From GCA-2683825 sp965662355 (GTDB lineage Bacteria; Planctomycetota; UBA1135; GCA-002686595), in NCBI GenBank assembly GCA_965662355.1, contig CBFIHP010000009.1, positions 1-64,000 of the forward strand: 64,000 bases of DNA. Direction: 5' to 3'. The notes under the pieces were generated by a model, which did no database searches, was not told the DNA's origin, and worked only from the letters and a program-made list of their open reading frames with translations. A program made the position numbers and the translations under genes. Positions 54,749 through 63,470 of the stretch are shown here, one piece after another. Position 1 is the stretch's first letter; every line of letters begins with the position of its first letter.

Positions 54749-55052
54749 GGATCGGGCGACCCTCGAGACCCTGGGCGAGCCCGTAGAGGACACTGTCCTC
54801 GTACCCACCGGACGGCCGAGCCTGCCCATGGCCCTGGGGCTGCAGGTAGTAAGGCGTGGGGTAGAACCGGCCGCGAAAGCGGCGGACCCGGGGGCGGGGG
54901 ATCCGTAGGGGCCCCTGAACGACCGCTCCGCCCCGACCCCGCGGGATGTTCTGTGTCGTCACATCCATCGTGGGGACCTGGGGAATCCAGTTCCGTGAAA
55001 CGCTGCTACGATCCGAGGGGGCTCTCGCCATTAGGGGCTCTCAAAATTCACT
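54749..55052. other. Intergenic region after the truncated MATE gene
   Basis: About 300 nt with no recognisable gene. An open minus-strand frame (54639-55031) spans it but is Arg/Pro/Gly-rich and crosses into the MATE fragment. A short inverted repeat GAGGACACTGTCCTC lies at 54786-54800. The promoter of the dehydrogenase gene should be at its end. Confidence 0.4.
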
Positions 55053-55059
55053 CAGGAGG
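55053..55059 (+). promoter_or_regulatory. Strong ribosome-binding site deciding a TTG start
   Basis: AGGAGGA matches the anti-Shine-Dalgarno of the 16S gene in this window and ends 5 nt before TTG 55065. This is the best site seen in the region and supports a TTG start for the dehydrogenase. Confidence 0.75.
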
Positions 55060-55064
55060 ACATC

Positions 55065-56636
55065 TTGGTTCGGAGTCTTGTCGGTACGCGCTTGTTTGCT
55101 GCGGCATTGGCCCTTTCGCCGGCCCTTCTGGCAAGCGCATCGAGCGTGGCTCAGGTCACGACCGAGCGGCTGACCTCGAACCTCTTGCGACCGACGTGGG
55201 CCGGAGCTCCTCCCGGAGACAGCCGCATTTTCATCGCGCAGAAGCGTGGCATCGTGATGCTCTTGAACGGCGGCGTGCTGAGCACCTTTCTCAACATCAC
55301 GAGTCAGGTGGCCGACGTCGGCGAACAGGGCTTCTTCAGCGTCGCCTTCGATCCGGGCTTCGCGAATAACGGCTTCTTCTACGTCGATTACACCGAGAAC
55401 TCGGGCGATACGGTCATCGCCCGCTACACCGTGTCCGCCGGCAACCCGAATATCGCGGATCTCGGGTCGGTCATGACGGTTGTCGGTGTCGTCCAGCCGA
55501 CGCCCTCGCACAATGGCGGTTGCTTGCAGTTCGGCCCGGACGGGTATCTGTATTTCAGCCTGGGGGACGGCACAACAGACTTCGACCCGGATTGCAACGG
55601 GCAACGCCTGGATACGCTCCTCGGTGGGATCTCGCGCATCGACGTCAGTTCCTTGCCGTACTCGATACCCCCGGACAACCCCTTCATCGGGACCCCCAGT
55701 GCGGCTCCCGAGCTCTGGCACTATGGCCTGCGTAACCCCTGGCGGTTCTGGATCGATCCGTTGACGAGCGACATGTTCATCGGCGATGTCGGCGAGAACG
55801 AACGCGAGGAGATCAGTGCCGCTCTCGCAGGGGCGTCCGGCATCAACTTCGGCTGGAAGACGCTCGAGGGCACGCGCTGTGTCTTCGGCGCGAACGTCAG
55901 CTGCAGCGTCCCCGACTGTACTGACCCCGGCTACGAACCCCCGATCTACGAGCTGGACCACACCGAAGGCGTGCAGTCCGTTACCGGCGGCATCGTGTAT
56001 CGCGGCACGATCGACTGCGAATACGGCAACTACTACTTCGCCGACTTCTCCGACAGCAAGATTCGCTCGCTGCGCTATGACGCCGTCAACGGCGTTACCA
56101 ACTTCGCGGACCGCACGGCCGAGTTCGCTCCGGGTGGCGGCATGACGATCGAAAACATCGTCTCGTTCGGAGTGGACGGCTCCAACGAGCTCCTACTCGT
56201 CGACTACGGCACCGGGTCCTTCAATGGCGAGGTCTATCGCATGATCCCGCGCATGGACGCGGCCTCCAGCGCCTCGATCTTCAACGGCACAGGCGTCAAC
56301 CCGGCGTGCTTCTCACCCCTGAATACACCTGTCCTGGGCCAACCCTGGCAGATCGAGGTCGACGTCACCAGCGAGCCAACAGCGACCTTTTCTTTTGTCT
56401 TCGCCAGCAACCAACCCCGAAACGGGCTCATCCTCGCCATCGGCGAGCTCCTGGTTGGCGACACGCAGCTCTACGTCTCGTTCCAGGCCACCAGCGGAAC
56501 CACCGATCTCTACCAACCGCTGGTCCCCTGCGACCCCGCCTTCCTGGGATTCACCGGATATTTCCAGGCGGGTATCCTCAGCCCGGGTGCGACGCAATTG
56601 TGCAACCGTGTCGACGCTACGGTGGGAAATTTCTAA
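55065..56636 (+). CDS. Secreted PQQ-type sugar dehydrogenase-like beta-propeller protein
   Basis: A 523-residue protein with signal peptide (cleavage near SSVAQV, residue about 29). Residues about 35-390 form a soluble glucose dehydrogenase (GSDH/Yliw-like) propeller: THNGG-like SHNGGCLQFGPDGYLYFSLGDGT, ELWHYGLRNPWRFWID and VQSVTGGIVYRG. These enzymes use PQQ to oxidise sugars or aldehydes. The last about 115 residues are an extra domain with paired Cys (CFSPLNTPVLGQPW ... LYQPLVPCDPAFLGFTGYFQ), which I associate with planctomycete secreted proteins. Ca/PQQ residues cannot be confirmed by eye. Confidence 0.85.
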   Translation: MVRSLVGTRLFAAALALSPALLASASSVAQVTTERLTSNLLRPTWAGAPPGDSRIFIAQKRGIVMLLNGGVLSTFLNITSQVADVGEQGFFSVAFDPGFANNGFFYVDYTENSGDTVIARYTVSAGNPNIADLGSVMTVVGVVQPTPSHNGGCLQFGPDGYLYFSLGDGTTDFDPDCNGQRLDTLLGGISRIDVSSLPYSIPPDNPFIGTPSAAPELWHYGLRNPWRFWIDPLTSDMFIGDVGENEREEISAALAGASGINFGWKTLEGTRCVFGANVSCSVPDCTDPGYEPPIYELDHTEGVQSVTGGIVYRGTIDCEYGNYYFADFSDSKIRSLRYDAVNGVTNFADRTAEFAPGGGMTIENIVSFGVDGSNELLLVDYGTGSFNGEVYRMIPRMDAASSASIFNGTGVNPACFSPLNTPVLGQPWQIEVDVTSEPTATFSFVFASNQPRNGLILAIGELLVGDTQLYVSFQATSGTTDLYQPLVPCDPAFLGFTGYFQAGILSPGATQLCNRVDATVGNF

Positions 56637-56666
56637 CGCTGGGCAACTTCTAGGGACCCGGCGGGC

Positions 56667-57584
56667 TCATCCGTCGAGTTGCACTCCGCTGACCACCCGG
56701 CGGGTGAAGGCACGCGCCGACTCGGCCTCCATGTGGCTGGTATCCCAGTACATATAATCGCCGTCCGGGAGGTCGAGCCAGTGGCCGCCGGCGGCTTCGA
56801 AGCTGGCGACGAAGGCTCGTTCGTCGAAGCGGTAGAGAATGTCCTCGTTGTCGGCGCGTTCGCTTGGAACCGGGGTGCGGTAGCCGTAGACGCGGACGCC
56901 GGCCTGGGACCAGCGTTGGACGTGGGCCATGACGGCGTCGATCATCGTCGGGGGGTAGGGGTCGATTGCCTCGCTGATAGGCTGCATGCGGTCCTGGCGG
57001 CTGAGGCGGCCGGGGTCGACGATGGTGGTTTCGATCCAACCGTCGGAGCGGAACTCGTGGTGGACCTCCTCGAACGAGTGCTCTGGATGTAGCCACTCCT
57101 CGAGGCCTTCCAGATCGAGGCGGCGGTAGTTCCAGAGGAACTCGGAGAAGTGCAGGTCGGTGAGCTTCTCGCTGAGTCCGCGTTGCTCGGCCTCGGTGTA
57201 TTCGTTGATCCAGGTCAGGGTGGGCACGATCGAGCGCGGGCTGAAGCCGAGGATGACGATCGCGTCGGGACTCCCGGGATCGATTCGCTGCTCGAGAGCG
57301 GACAGATAGTCGGCGCTGTAGCCGCCGCCCAGGAAGCCGAAGTTTGCGGCCCGAGCGCCGTTCAGCATTTCGGTCGCGACTTCGGGGGCGATGCCGAAGA
57401 CGACCCGTGAGTCGCCACCGAAGACCACGTCGAGGTCGTGCTCTTGCACGAGCTTCTCGGCCCAGAAGCGTTTCGGATGGCCGCGATCCCAGGAACCCCG
57501 GGGCTCGTCCGGACGTAGCTGGCCCACGGCGATGATTCCGGCGAAGCCGAGGAGCAAGGTGAGTGCGGTGCGGTCGATGGCCAT
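56667..57584 (-). CDS. SGNH/AlgX-DltD-like envelope protein
   Basis: A 305-residue protein with an N-terminal membrane or signal segment (residues 7-21). DVVFGGDSRVVFGI (block I with Ser) and a late DTSHMEAESARAF (Asp/His) fit SGNH hydrolase-like proteins of the AlgX/AlgJ/DltD kind. These work with an MBOAT acyltransferase to O-acetylate polysaccharide. It lies 8 nt after the MBOAT gene, which supports that pairing. The frame is open far upstream, antisense-like inside the MBOAT gene; the ATG at 57584 is chosen. Confidence 0.82.
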   Translation of the reverse strand: MAIDRTALTLLLGFAGIIAVGQLRPDEPRGSWDRGHPKRFWAEKLVQEHDLDVVFGGDSRVVFGIAPEVATEMLNGARAANFGFLGGGYSADYLSALEQRIDPGSPDAIVILGFSPRSIVPTLTWINEYTEAEQRGLSEKLTDLHFSEFLWNYRRLDLEGLEEWLHPEHSFEEVHHEFRSDGWIETTIVDPGRLSRQDRMQPISEAIDPYPPTMIDAVMAHVQRWSQAGVRVYGYRTPVPSERADNEDILYRFDERAFVASFEAAGGHWLDLPDGDYMYWDTSHMEAESARAFTRRVVSGVQLDG

Positions 57585-57592
57585 CGTTCGAG

Positions 57593-59011
57593 CTAGAACT
57601 GGAAGTAGACGAAGGCCATGCCCGGGCCGCGGAAGTAGACGCACAGCACCATCGCGCAGGCGAGACCGACGGTCTGGATGGCAGGACGGCGGAGGATCGC
57701 GGTGACGTGACGCTGATCGAGGCCGAGGTAGTACCAGAGCTCGCGGGCGATGAAGAGCGCCAGGACGAAGAGGCCTTGCTTTTGGTATTCGAGGAGTTTC
57801 TGGACCGGCACCCAGTTCCATTGCGTCGGGATGTACATGCGCTCGATGATCGCGAAGGCCTGGGTGAGATCGCGCGAGCCGAAGAGTGCGAAGGCCGTCC
57901 AGATCTGGGCGATCACGAGCCCGGTGCAGAGCCAGCGTCCGGCGGGTAGCTTGAGGAGCCGCTTCGGTGTACCGAGGACCTTTTCGAGCGACAGGAGTAA
58001 CCCCTGGCTGAAACCCCACACGAGAAAGGTCCAGTTCGCTCCGTGCCAGAAGCCCGACAGGGTCATCGTGACCCACGTGTTCATGTGCCCACGGAGACCC
58101 TTCATGGGACCACCGAGGGGCATGTAGACGTAGTCGCGGAACCACGTCGTCAGCGAGATGTGCCAACGCGCCCAGAATTCGCGCAGGCTCTTGGCCGCGA
58201 AGGGGTGGTCGAAGTTGACCGGGAAGCGATAGCCCATCCACCGCGCGAGCCCGCGGGCGATGTCGCTGTAGCCGGCGAAGTCGCAGTACACCTGCACCGC
58301 GAACATGGTGATGATGATCCACCAGTAGGGCGTCGAATCGACGACGTGTGCCCGCGCGAACCCATCCTGGATGGCCGGGGCCAGGTTGTCTGCGATGACC
58401 ATCTTCTTGAAGAAGCCGAAGGTCATCAGGCGTAGCCCCTCGATGCGATCTTCCGGCGTCGTCTTGTTCCACGTCTCGAGCTGCGGCAGGAGATCCGAAG
58501 CGCGAATGATCGGTCCCGCGACGAGCTGCGGGAACATGGAGAGGTACGCGAAGAAGTGCAGTACCGAACGCACCGGCTTCAACTGGGAGCGGTACACGTC
58601 GATCGTGTAGCTCATGCTCTGGAACGTGTAGAAGCTGATGCCCACGGGCAGCGCCAGGCGTAGGACCGGAACACTCGCATCGCTTCCGAGGAGCTCGGCC
58701 GTGTCGTTGATCGCCGAGAGGAAGAAGCCCGAGTACTTGAAGAGCCCCAGGGTCCCCAGGTTGGCCAGGATCGAGAGCCAGAGCAGCGCCTTTTTCCAGC
58801 CCGGCCGCGCCACCATGCCGAGGGCGGCGAAGTAGTCGATGAAACCGCTGAAGAGGATCAGGGCCAGGAAGCGCCAGTCCCAGAACCCGTAGAAGAGCAT
58901 CGACGCCCCGAACAGCCAGGCCCACCGCGCCCGCGAGTGCGCACGAACCAGGGGCCAGATCGCGAAGAAGGTCCCCGCGAAAAGGAGGAAGATCAGGGAG
59001 TTGAACAGCAT
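57593..59011 (-). CDS. MBOAT-family O-acyltransferase (AlgI-like)
   Basis: A 472-residue protein with about 11 membrane helices. The AlgI hallmarks are MSYTIDVYR, FFAYLSMFPQLVAGPI, FAGYSDIARGLA, FWARWHISLTTWFRDYVYMPLGG and the catalytic His in LSGFWHGANWTFLVWG. It transfers acyl, often acetyl, across the inner membrane to an extracellular polymer. The ATG at 59011 (MLFNSLIFLLF) is chosen; the earlier in-frame ATG adds a non-hydrophobic leader. Divergent from aroC. Confidence 0.93.
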   Translation of the reverse strand: MLFNSLIFLLFAGTFFAIWPLVRAHSRARWAWLFGASMLFYGFWDWRFLALILFSGFIDYFAALGMVARPGWKKALLWLSILANLGTLGLFKYSGFFLSAINDTAELLGSDASVPVLRLALPVGISFYTFQSMSYTIDVYRSQLKPVRSVLHFFAYLSMFPQLVAGPIIRASDLLPQLETWNKTTPEDRIEGLRLMTFGFFKKMVIADNLAPAIQDGFARAHVVDSTPYWWIIITMFAVQVYCDFAGYSDIARGLARWMGYRFPVNFDHPFAAKSLREFWARWHISLTTWFRDYVYMPLGGPMKGLRGHMNTWVTMTLSGFWHGANWTFLVWGFSQGLLLSLEKVLGTPKRLLKLPAGRWLCTGLVIAQIWTAFALFGSRDLTQAFAIIERMYIPTQWNWVPVQKLLEYQKQGLFVLALFIARELWYYLGLDQRHVTAILRRPAIQTVGLACAMVLCVYFRGPGMAFVYFQF

Positions 59012-59138
59012 GGGGGAGGGGAATCCCAGTTCTTCCTCGGCCCCACGACCCCTTCGGTCTTGAGCCCGGGCCGAAAAGAGCTGCCGTCGAAAGCAAAGGC
59101 CCTCTGGTACCGCCACCCGCGGTCCCTATCCTGCGTGC

Positions 59139-60290
59139 ATGGGTCGCACGCTTTCCTGGGTCACGGCGGGTGAGTCGCATGGCAAGTCCCTGGTGGGGGT
59201 CCTCGAGGGGATGCCGGCCGGGCTCGAGCTCAGCCTCGAGCGGGTCGATCGTGACCTGGCCCGACGCCAGTGCGGCTATGGACGCGGCGGGCGGATGAAG
59301 ATCGAGACCGATCGCATCGACCTCCTGGCCGGCACGAAGGGTGGAACGACCCTGGGCGGACCCCTGGCTTTCCAGGTCATCAACAAGGACGCGGTGATCG
59401 AGCAGCTGCCGATCCCCACGAATCCCCGCCCGGGCCACGCGGACCTCGCCGGTTGCCAGAAGTTCGGCCACAAGGACCCGCGGGCCATTCTCGAGCGGGC
59501 TAGCGCCCGGGAGACCGCGACTCGCGTCGCCCATGGCGGGATCGCCCGCCAGGTGCTGGAAGCCTTCGGGATCGAGGTTTTCGCCCACACGACCGAGCTG
59601 GGCGGGGTTTCCGTGCGGGAAGACGCCTGGGAGGCCGCCGGGGAGCGCAGGGAGGAGCTTCGCACTAAAAGCGATTTCCTATCTCTCGACCCCGTGGCGG
59701 ACGATTCCATGCGCGCGAGGGTCGACGAAGCCCGCGCAGAGCGGGATTCCCTGGGGGGCATTTTCGAGATTCGAGCCCTCGGGTTGCCACCCGGCCTCGG
59801 CAGCTTCGCCAGCGGGCCAGAGCGCTTGACGGCCCGGCTCGGCGGGGCGTTGTTCTCGATCCCGGCCATGAAGGGCGTGGAGTTCGGCTCCGGCTTCGAG
59901 GCCGCCCGCATCCCGGGATCCCTCTACCATGACCCCATCGTGCCCGCGGATCCTCCCGGGCCCTGGGGGCGTTTCGGCCGCGAATCCAACCGCGCCGGTG
60001 GGCTCGAGGGGGGCATGACCAGCGGCCAAGAGCTCGTGTGCCGCGTGGCCATGAAGCCCATCCCGTCGCTCAAGCAAGGGGTGCCCACGGTGGACTTCGA
60101 GAGTGGGGAGGCCGTCCGAGCGACCTACCAGCGCTCGGATGTCACCTCGGTGCCGGCTGCGGGCGTGGTGGGGGAGGCCATGGTTTGTCTCGTCCTGGCC
60201 CAGGCTTTCCTCGAGAAGTTCGGGGGCGATTCGATGCAGGACATCCGAGCCGCTTTCGAGGGCTATGCAGGGCGGATCCGCGCTCTCTAG
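59139..60290 (+). CDS. aroC: Chorismate synthase
   Basis: The 383-residue FMN-dependent enzyme makes chorismate from EPSP, the last shikimate step and the substrate of TrpE. The three family signatures are visible: GESHGKSLVGVLEGMPAG, HADLAGCQKFGHKDPRAILERASARETA and RFGRESNRAGGLEGGMTSGQ, with RSDVTSVPAAGVVGEAM near the end. Monocistronic; it lies before the tRNA-tuf cluster. Confidence 0.97.
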   Translation: MGRTLSWVTAGESHGKSLVGVLEGMPAGLELSLERVDRDLARRQCGYGRGGRMKIETDRIDLLAGTKGGTTLGGPLAFQVINKDAVIEQLPIPTNPRPGHADLAGCQKFGHKDPRAILERASARETATRVAHGGIARQVLEAFGIEVFAHTTELGGVSVREDAWEAAGERREELRTKSDFLSLDPVADDSMRARVDEARAERDSLGGIFEIRALGLPPGLGSFASGPERLTARLGGALFSIPAMKGVEFGSGFEAARIPGSLYHDPIVPADPPGPWGRFGRESNRAGGLEGGMTSGQELVCRVAMKPIPSLKQGVPTVDFESGEAVRATYQRSDVTSVPAAGVVGEAMVCLVLAQAFLEKFGGDSMQDIRAAFEGYAGRIRAL

Positions 60291-60376
60291 GGAGATTTAG
60301 GACAGGCGCTCCAAGTCCCGCTGCCGTCTGGGCTTCAGTTCTCCCTCAAAAGAGCAAATCTTTTTTGGCCCGACTC

Positions 60377-60404
60377 TTGCTTGGCGGGGCCCGATGCGTA
60401 GGAT
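60377..60404 (+). promoter_or_regulatory. Candidate promoter of the tRNA-tuf operon
   Basis: TTGCTT (60377-60382) and TAGGAT (60399-60404) are 16 nt apart, with an A/T-rich stretch (CAAATCTTTTTT) just upstream that could act as an UP element. It lies about 110 nt before the first tRNA. Consensus-based only. Confidence 0.45.
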
Positions 60405-60516
60405 TTCCCGCTCGCTCCGCCCGCCGGAGGGTCAACCCGCTTCGCTCACTGGGCAAGCTGGGGCCGAGAGCACCGGTCTTCCCCATCGCTGGGAGACGGA
60501 CCCGCTCGAAGGCATC

Positions 60517-60592
60517 GCCAGCGTAGCTCAATTGGCAGAGCTCTTGATTTGTAATCAAGAGGTTGTGGGTTCGAGTCCCACCGCTGGCTCCA
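60517..60592 (+). tRNA. tRNA-Thr (TGT)
   Basis: Acceptor GCCAGCG/CGCTGGC, anticodon TGT at 60550-60552, T-loop GTTCGAGTC, encoded CCA. First tRNA of the tuf cluster. Confidence 0.97.
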
Positions 60593-60802
60593 TCTCCACC
60601 GGATGGACGCCGCGCCCCGACGGACAGAGCTTTGCTCCCTAACAACGAGACCGGATCAATAGATGAGACGGGAGCGTGGTGTCCGCACCGCGCGCTTGTA
60701 CCGGACATCCCGCTCGAGCTGCAGCGCCGACGGCCAGGCCGGCTGGACGCCTGGCTCCTGGGATCGATCGTTAGCGTTCGCCTTTGATCGCCAACGACCA
60801 CC

Positions 60803-60887
<85 letters not shown>

Positions 60888-61040
60888 CCCGTCTCGTCAG
60901 CGCTAGCCCCGCGTCGCCCACGAACACTGCGGCCTGCTCGCCCTCCTTTTCGCCCCTCCCTTGTTCGCCAGGGGCCTGTACTGATACCAAGACGGTACGC
61001 GGTACCGAGAGGTGGGGGGTAGCCGGACGCAGCCAAAACG

Positions 61041-61114
61041 GCGGGTGTGGTTCAATGGTAGAACGTCAGCCTTCCAAGCTGAACGCGTGGGTTCGATTCC
61101 CATCACCCGCTCCA
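61041..61114 (+). tRNA. tRNA-Gly (TCC)
   Basis: Acceptor GCGGGTG/CACCCGC, anticodon TCC at 61073-61075, T-loop GTTCGATTC, encoded CCA. Confidence 0.97.
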
Positions 61115-61155
61115 CATCGAACGCGCCCGCCCTCAGCGACAGAGGGAACCAGAGG

Positions 61156-61230
<75 letters not shown>

Positions 61231-61448
61231 TCCTCATTGGCAGGCCCCAGGGCACTCCGGTCCGATCGCTCCTTCGACAACCCAACCGACCACCGCGCGA
61301 GCGCATCTCGCCTCGCACGGCCCTTTCCAACTCGTTTTCACGACTCCCACTCCTCGCTTCGGCCCACAGGTCGCACAGCGTCGATGGGGGAGCACGTGGT
61401 ACCCCATCCAATCCTCCTTCCGGGTCAACAGGCCCTCTCGAACCGAAA

Positions 61449-62669
61449 ATGGCTAAGGAAGTCTTCCAGCGGACCAAGCCGCACTGCAACGTCGGCACCA
61501 TCGGACACGTCGACCACGGCAAGACGACTCTGACGTCGGTCATCTGCCGCTTCCAGGCCTCCCGGGGCCTGGCCAAGGAGATGGCCTTTGACGACATCGA
61601 CAAGGCGCCGGAGGAGAAAGCTCGTGGCATCACGATCTCCACGGCCCACGTCGAGTACGAGACAGAGGCGCGCCACTACGCTCACGTCGATTGCCCCGGT
61701 CACGCTGACTACGTCAAGAACATGATCACGGGTGCCGCCCAGATGGACGGTGCGATCCTGGTCGTTTCCGCCTCCGATGGCCCGATGCCCCAGACCCGCG
61801 AGCACATCCTGCTCGCACGTCAGGTCAACGTGCCCGCCATCGTGGTCTTCATGAACAAGGTGGACCAGGTCGATGATGACGAACTCCTCGACCTCGTCGA
61901 CATGGAGATCCGCGAGCTCCTTGTGAAGTACGACTTCCCCGGCGACGACACGCCGATCGTTCGGGGTTCGGCCCTCAAGTGCCAGGAGGCCCTGGATGCC
62001 GGCGCGGGCAACGATGACGACATCTTCGTTCCGATCAAGGAGCTGATGGATGCGGTGGACAGCTTCATTCCGCAGCCCGAGCGCCTCGTCGACCGAGCAT
62101 TCCTGATGCCGGTCGAGGACGTCTTCTCGATCGAAGGTCGCGGTACGGTCGTCACCGGCCGTATCGAGCAGGGCATCATCAAGAAGGGTGAAGAGGTCGA
62201 GATCGTCGGCATCGAAGACACCCACAAGACGACCTGCACGGGCGTCGAGATGTTCCAGAAGATCCTCGACTCGGGCGAAGCCGGCGACAACGTCGGTTGC
62301 CTCCTGCGGGGCGTCAAGAAGGAGCAGGTCCAGCGCGGCATGGTTCTCGCCAAGCCGGGCACGATCACACCGCACACGCACTTCGAGGGCGAGGTCTACA
62401 TCCTCTCGAAGGACGAGGGTGGCCGCCACACGCCGTTCTTCAAGGGTTACCGCCCGCAGTTCTACTTCCGTACAACGGACGTGACGGGCGCGGTGCTCAA
62501 GCTGACCGCCATGGACGGCTCCGACGCGGAGATGTGCATGCCCGGCGACAACATTCGTATCGAGGGCAAGCTCATCACTCCCATCGCCATGGACGAGCAG
62601 CTGCGCTTCGCCATCCGCGAAGGCGGCCGCACGGTCGGCGCCGGTGTCGTTTCCAAGATCCTCGAATAG
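61449..62669 (+). CDS. tuf: Elongation factor Tu
   Basis: The 406-residue GTPase brings aminoacyl-tRNA to the ribosome. G1 GHVDHGKTT, switch I ARGITIS, G3 DCPGH, G4 VFMNKVD and the domain 2/3 blocks (VEDVFSIEGRGTVVTGRIEQG, GVEMFQKILDSGEAGDNVG, YRPQFYFRTTDVTG) are all visible. ATG at 61449 gives MAKEVFQRTKPHCNVGTIG. Preceded by four tRNAs as in the classic tufB operon and followed by rpmG-secE-nusG. A hairpin around 62703-62722 (GACCACC/GGTGGT) after the stop may be an mRNA structure. Confidence 0.98.
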   Translation: MAKEVFQRTKPHCNVGTIGHVDHGKTTLTSVICRFQASRGLAKEMAFDDIDKAPEEKARGITISTAHVEYETEARHYAHVDCPGHADYVKNMITGAAQMDGAILVVSASDGPMPQTREHILLARQVNVPAIVVFMNKVDQVDDDELLDLVDMEIRELLVKYDFPGDDTPIVRGSALKCQEALDAGAGNDDDIFVPIKELMDAVDSFIPQPERLVDRAFLMPVEDVFSIEGRGTVVTGRIEQGIIKKGEEVEIVGIEDTHKTTCTGVEMFQKILDSGEAGDNVGCLLRGVKKEQVQRGMVLAKPGTITPHTHFEGEVYILSKDEGGRHTPFFKGYRPQFYFRTTDVTGAVLKLTAMDGSDAEMCMPGDNIRIEGKLITPIAMDEQLRFAIREGGRTVGAGVVSKILE

Positions 62670-62755
62670 CCGTCAGAGTTTCCAACCGGCGAAGCGCACC
62701 GCCGACCACCATCGGTGGTGGCGCTTTGCCGCTCCTCTCCTAGAGCAGACCGTCC

Positions 62756-62914
62756 ATGAAGATCAAAGAGCGCTACGTCTACTTGGTGTGTACCAAGTGT
62801 TCGAACCGCAACTACACGACGCATAAGCGCCTCAAGGCTGCTTATAAGCTCGAGAAGAAGAAGCACTGCCGCTTCTGCCGCAACCACACGCCCCACAAAG
62901 AGCGCAAGCTCTAG
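62756..62914 (+). CDS. rpmG: 50S ribosomal protein L33
   Basis: A 52-residue protein starting MKIKERYVYLVCTKCSNRNY, with the zinc-binding pairs CTKC and CRFC (the Cys-plus form of L33), and the usual lysine-rich middle. It lies between tuf and secE, a common location. Too short for typical length cut-offs. Confidence 0.96.
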   Translation: MKIKERYVYLVCTKCSNRNYTTHKRLKAAYKLEKKKHCRFCRNHTPHKERKL

Positions 62915-62968
62915 CTGGGTACGACCCCCGCTCCGCCTCCGCCCCCGCCCGCTGGACGAAAGCCCCGC

Positions 62969-63469
62969 ATGAAGATGACTGCGGAACCCCAAGCCAATCC
63001 TCCCGAAGCCTCAGCATCCGATGGTGCTGCTGGTCAGGGGGGGTATAAGCCCGATCAGGGTCGGCATGCGCGTATGGCCGCATTCTGGGCCGTCGTGCTG
63101 CTCGTTCTGTTTGGCTGTCGGTTCCTTCACGCGATCCTCGTCGGAAACTTCGCCACGACCCGCGAGGTGTACGGGCAGATCCCGATCGTCGGTATCGCCC
63201 TGACGCCGGCCTTCCTTGTCTCGGCCGTGGTCTTTGGGTTCGGAGTGTTGCAGACGCTGCGGTGGCAAAAGCGTCCCCGCATGGCGGATCTGCTGATCGA
63301 TACCGAGTCAGAGTTGCGCAAGGTGACCTGGCCCAGCATCCAGGAGATCGTAAGTTCCTCGATCGTGGTCGGCATCAGCGTCGTCCTGATCGGCGCGTAC
63401 CTGGCCTTTTCGGATTGGTTCCTGACTCGGGTCATGGAGTACCTGATTTTCGGACAGGTGGGGAAATAG
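62969..63469 (+). CDS. secE: Preprotein translocase subunit SecE (long form)
   Basis: A 166-residue protein. The conserved SecE core is C-terminal: ESELRKVTWPSIQEIVSSSIVVGISVVLIGAYL (amphipathic helix and last membrane helix, about 108-160). Two extra membrane helices precede it (about 36-58 and 72-92), plus a Gly/Pro/Ala-rich N-terminus. Most SecE of one-helix type have about 60-65 residues. SecE braces SecY in the export channel. Position between rpmG and nusG confirms identity. Confidence 0.92.
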   Translation: MKMTAEPQANPPEASASDGAAGQGGYKPDQGRHARMAAFWAVVLLVLFGCRFLHAILVGNFATTREVYGQIPIVGIALTPAFLVSAVVFGFGVLQTLRWQKRPRMADLLIDTESELRKVTWPSIQEIVSSSIVVGISVVLIGAYLAFSDWFLTRVMEYLIFGQVGK

Positions 63470-63470
63470 C

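Noticed and set aside
54639..55031. Minus-strand frame of 130 codons across the MATE truncation
   Set aside because: Arg/Pro/Gly-rich, no recognisable domain, and it crosses from unrelated DNA into the MATE fragment.
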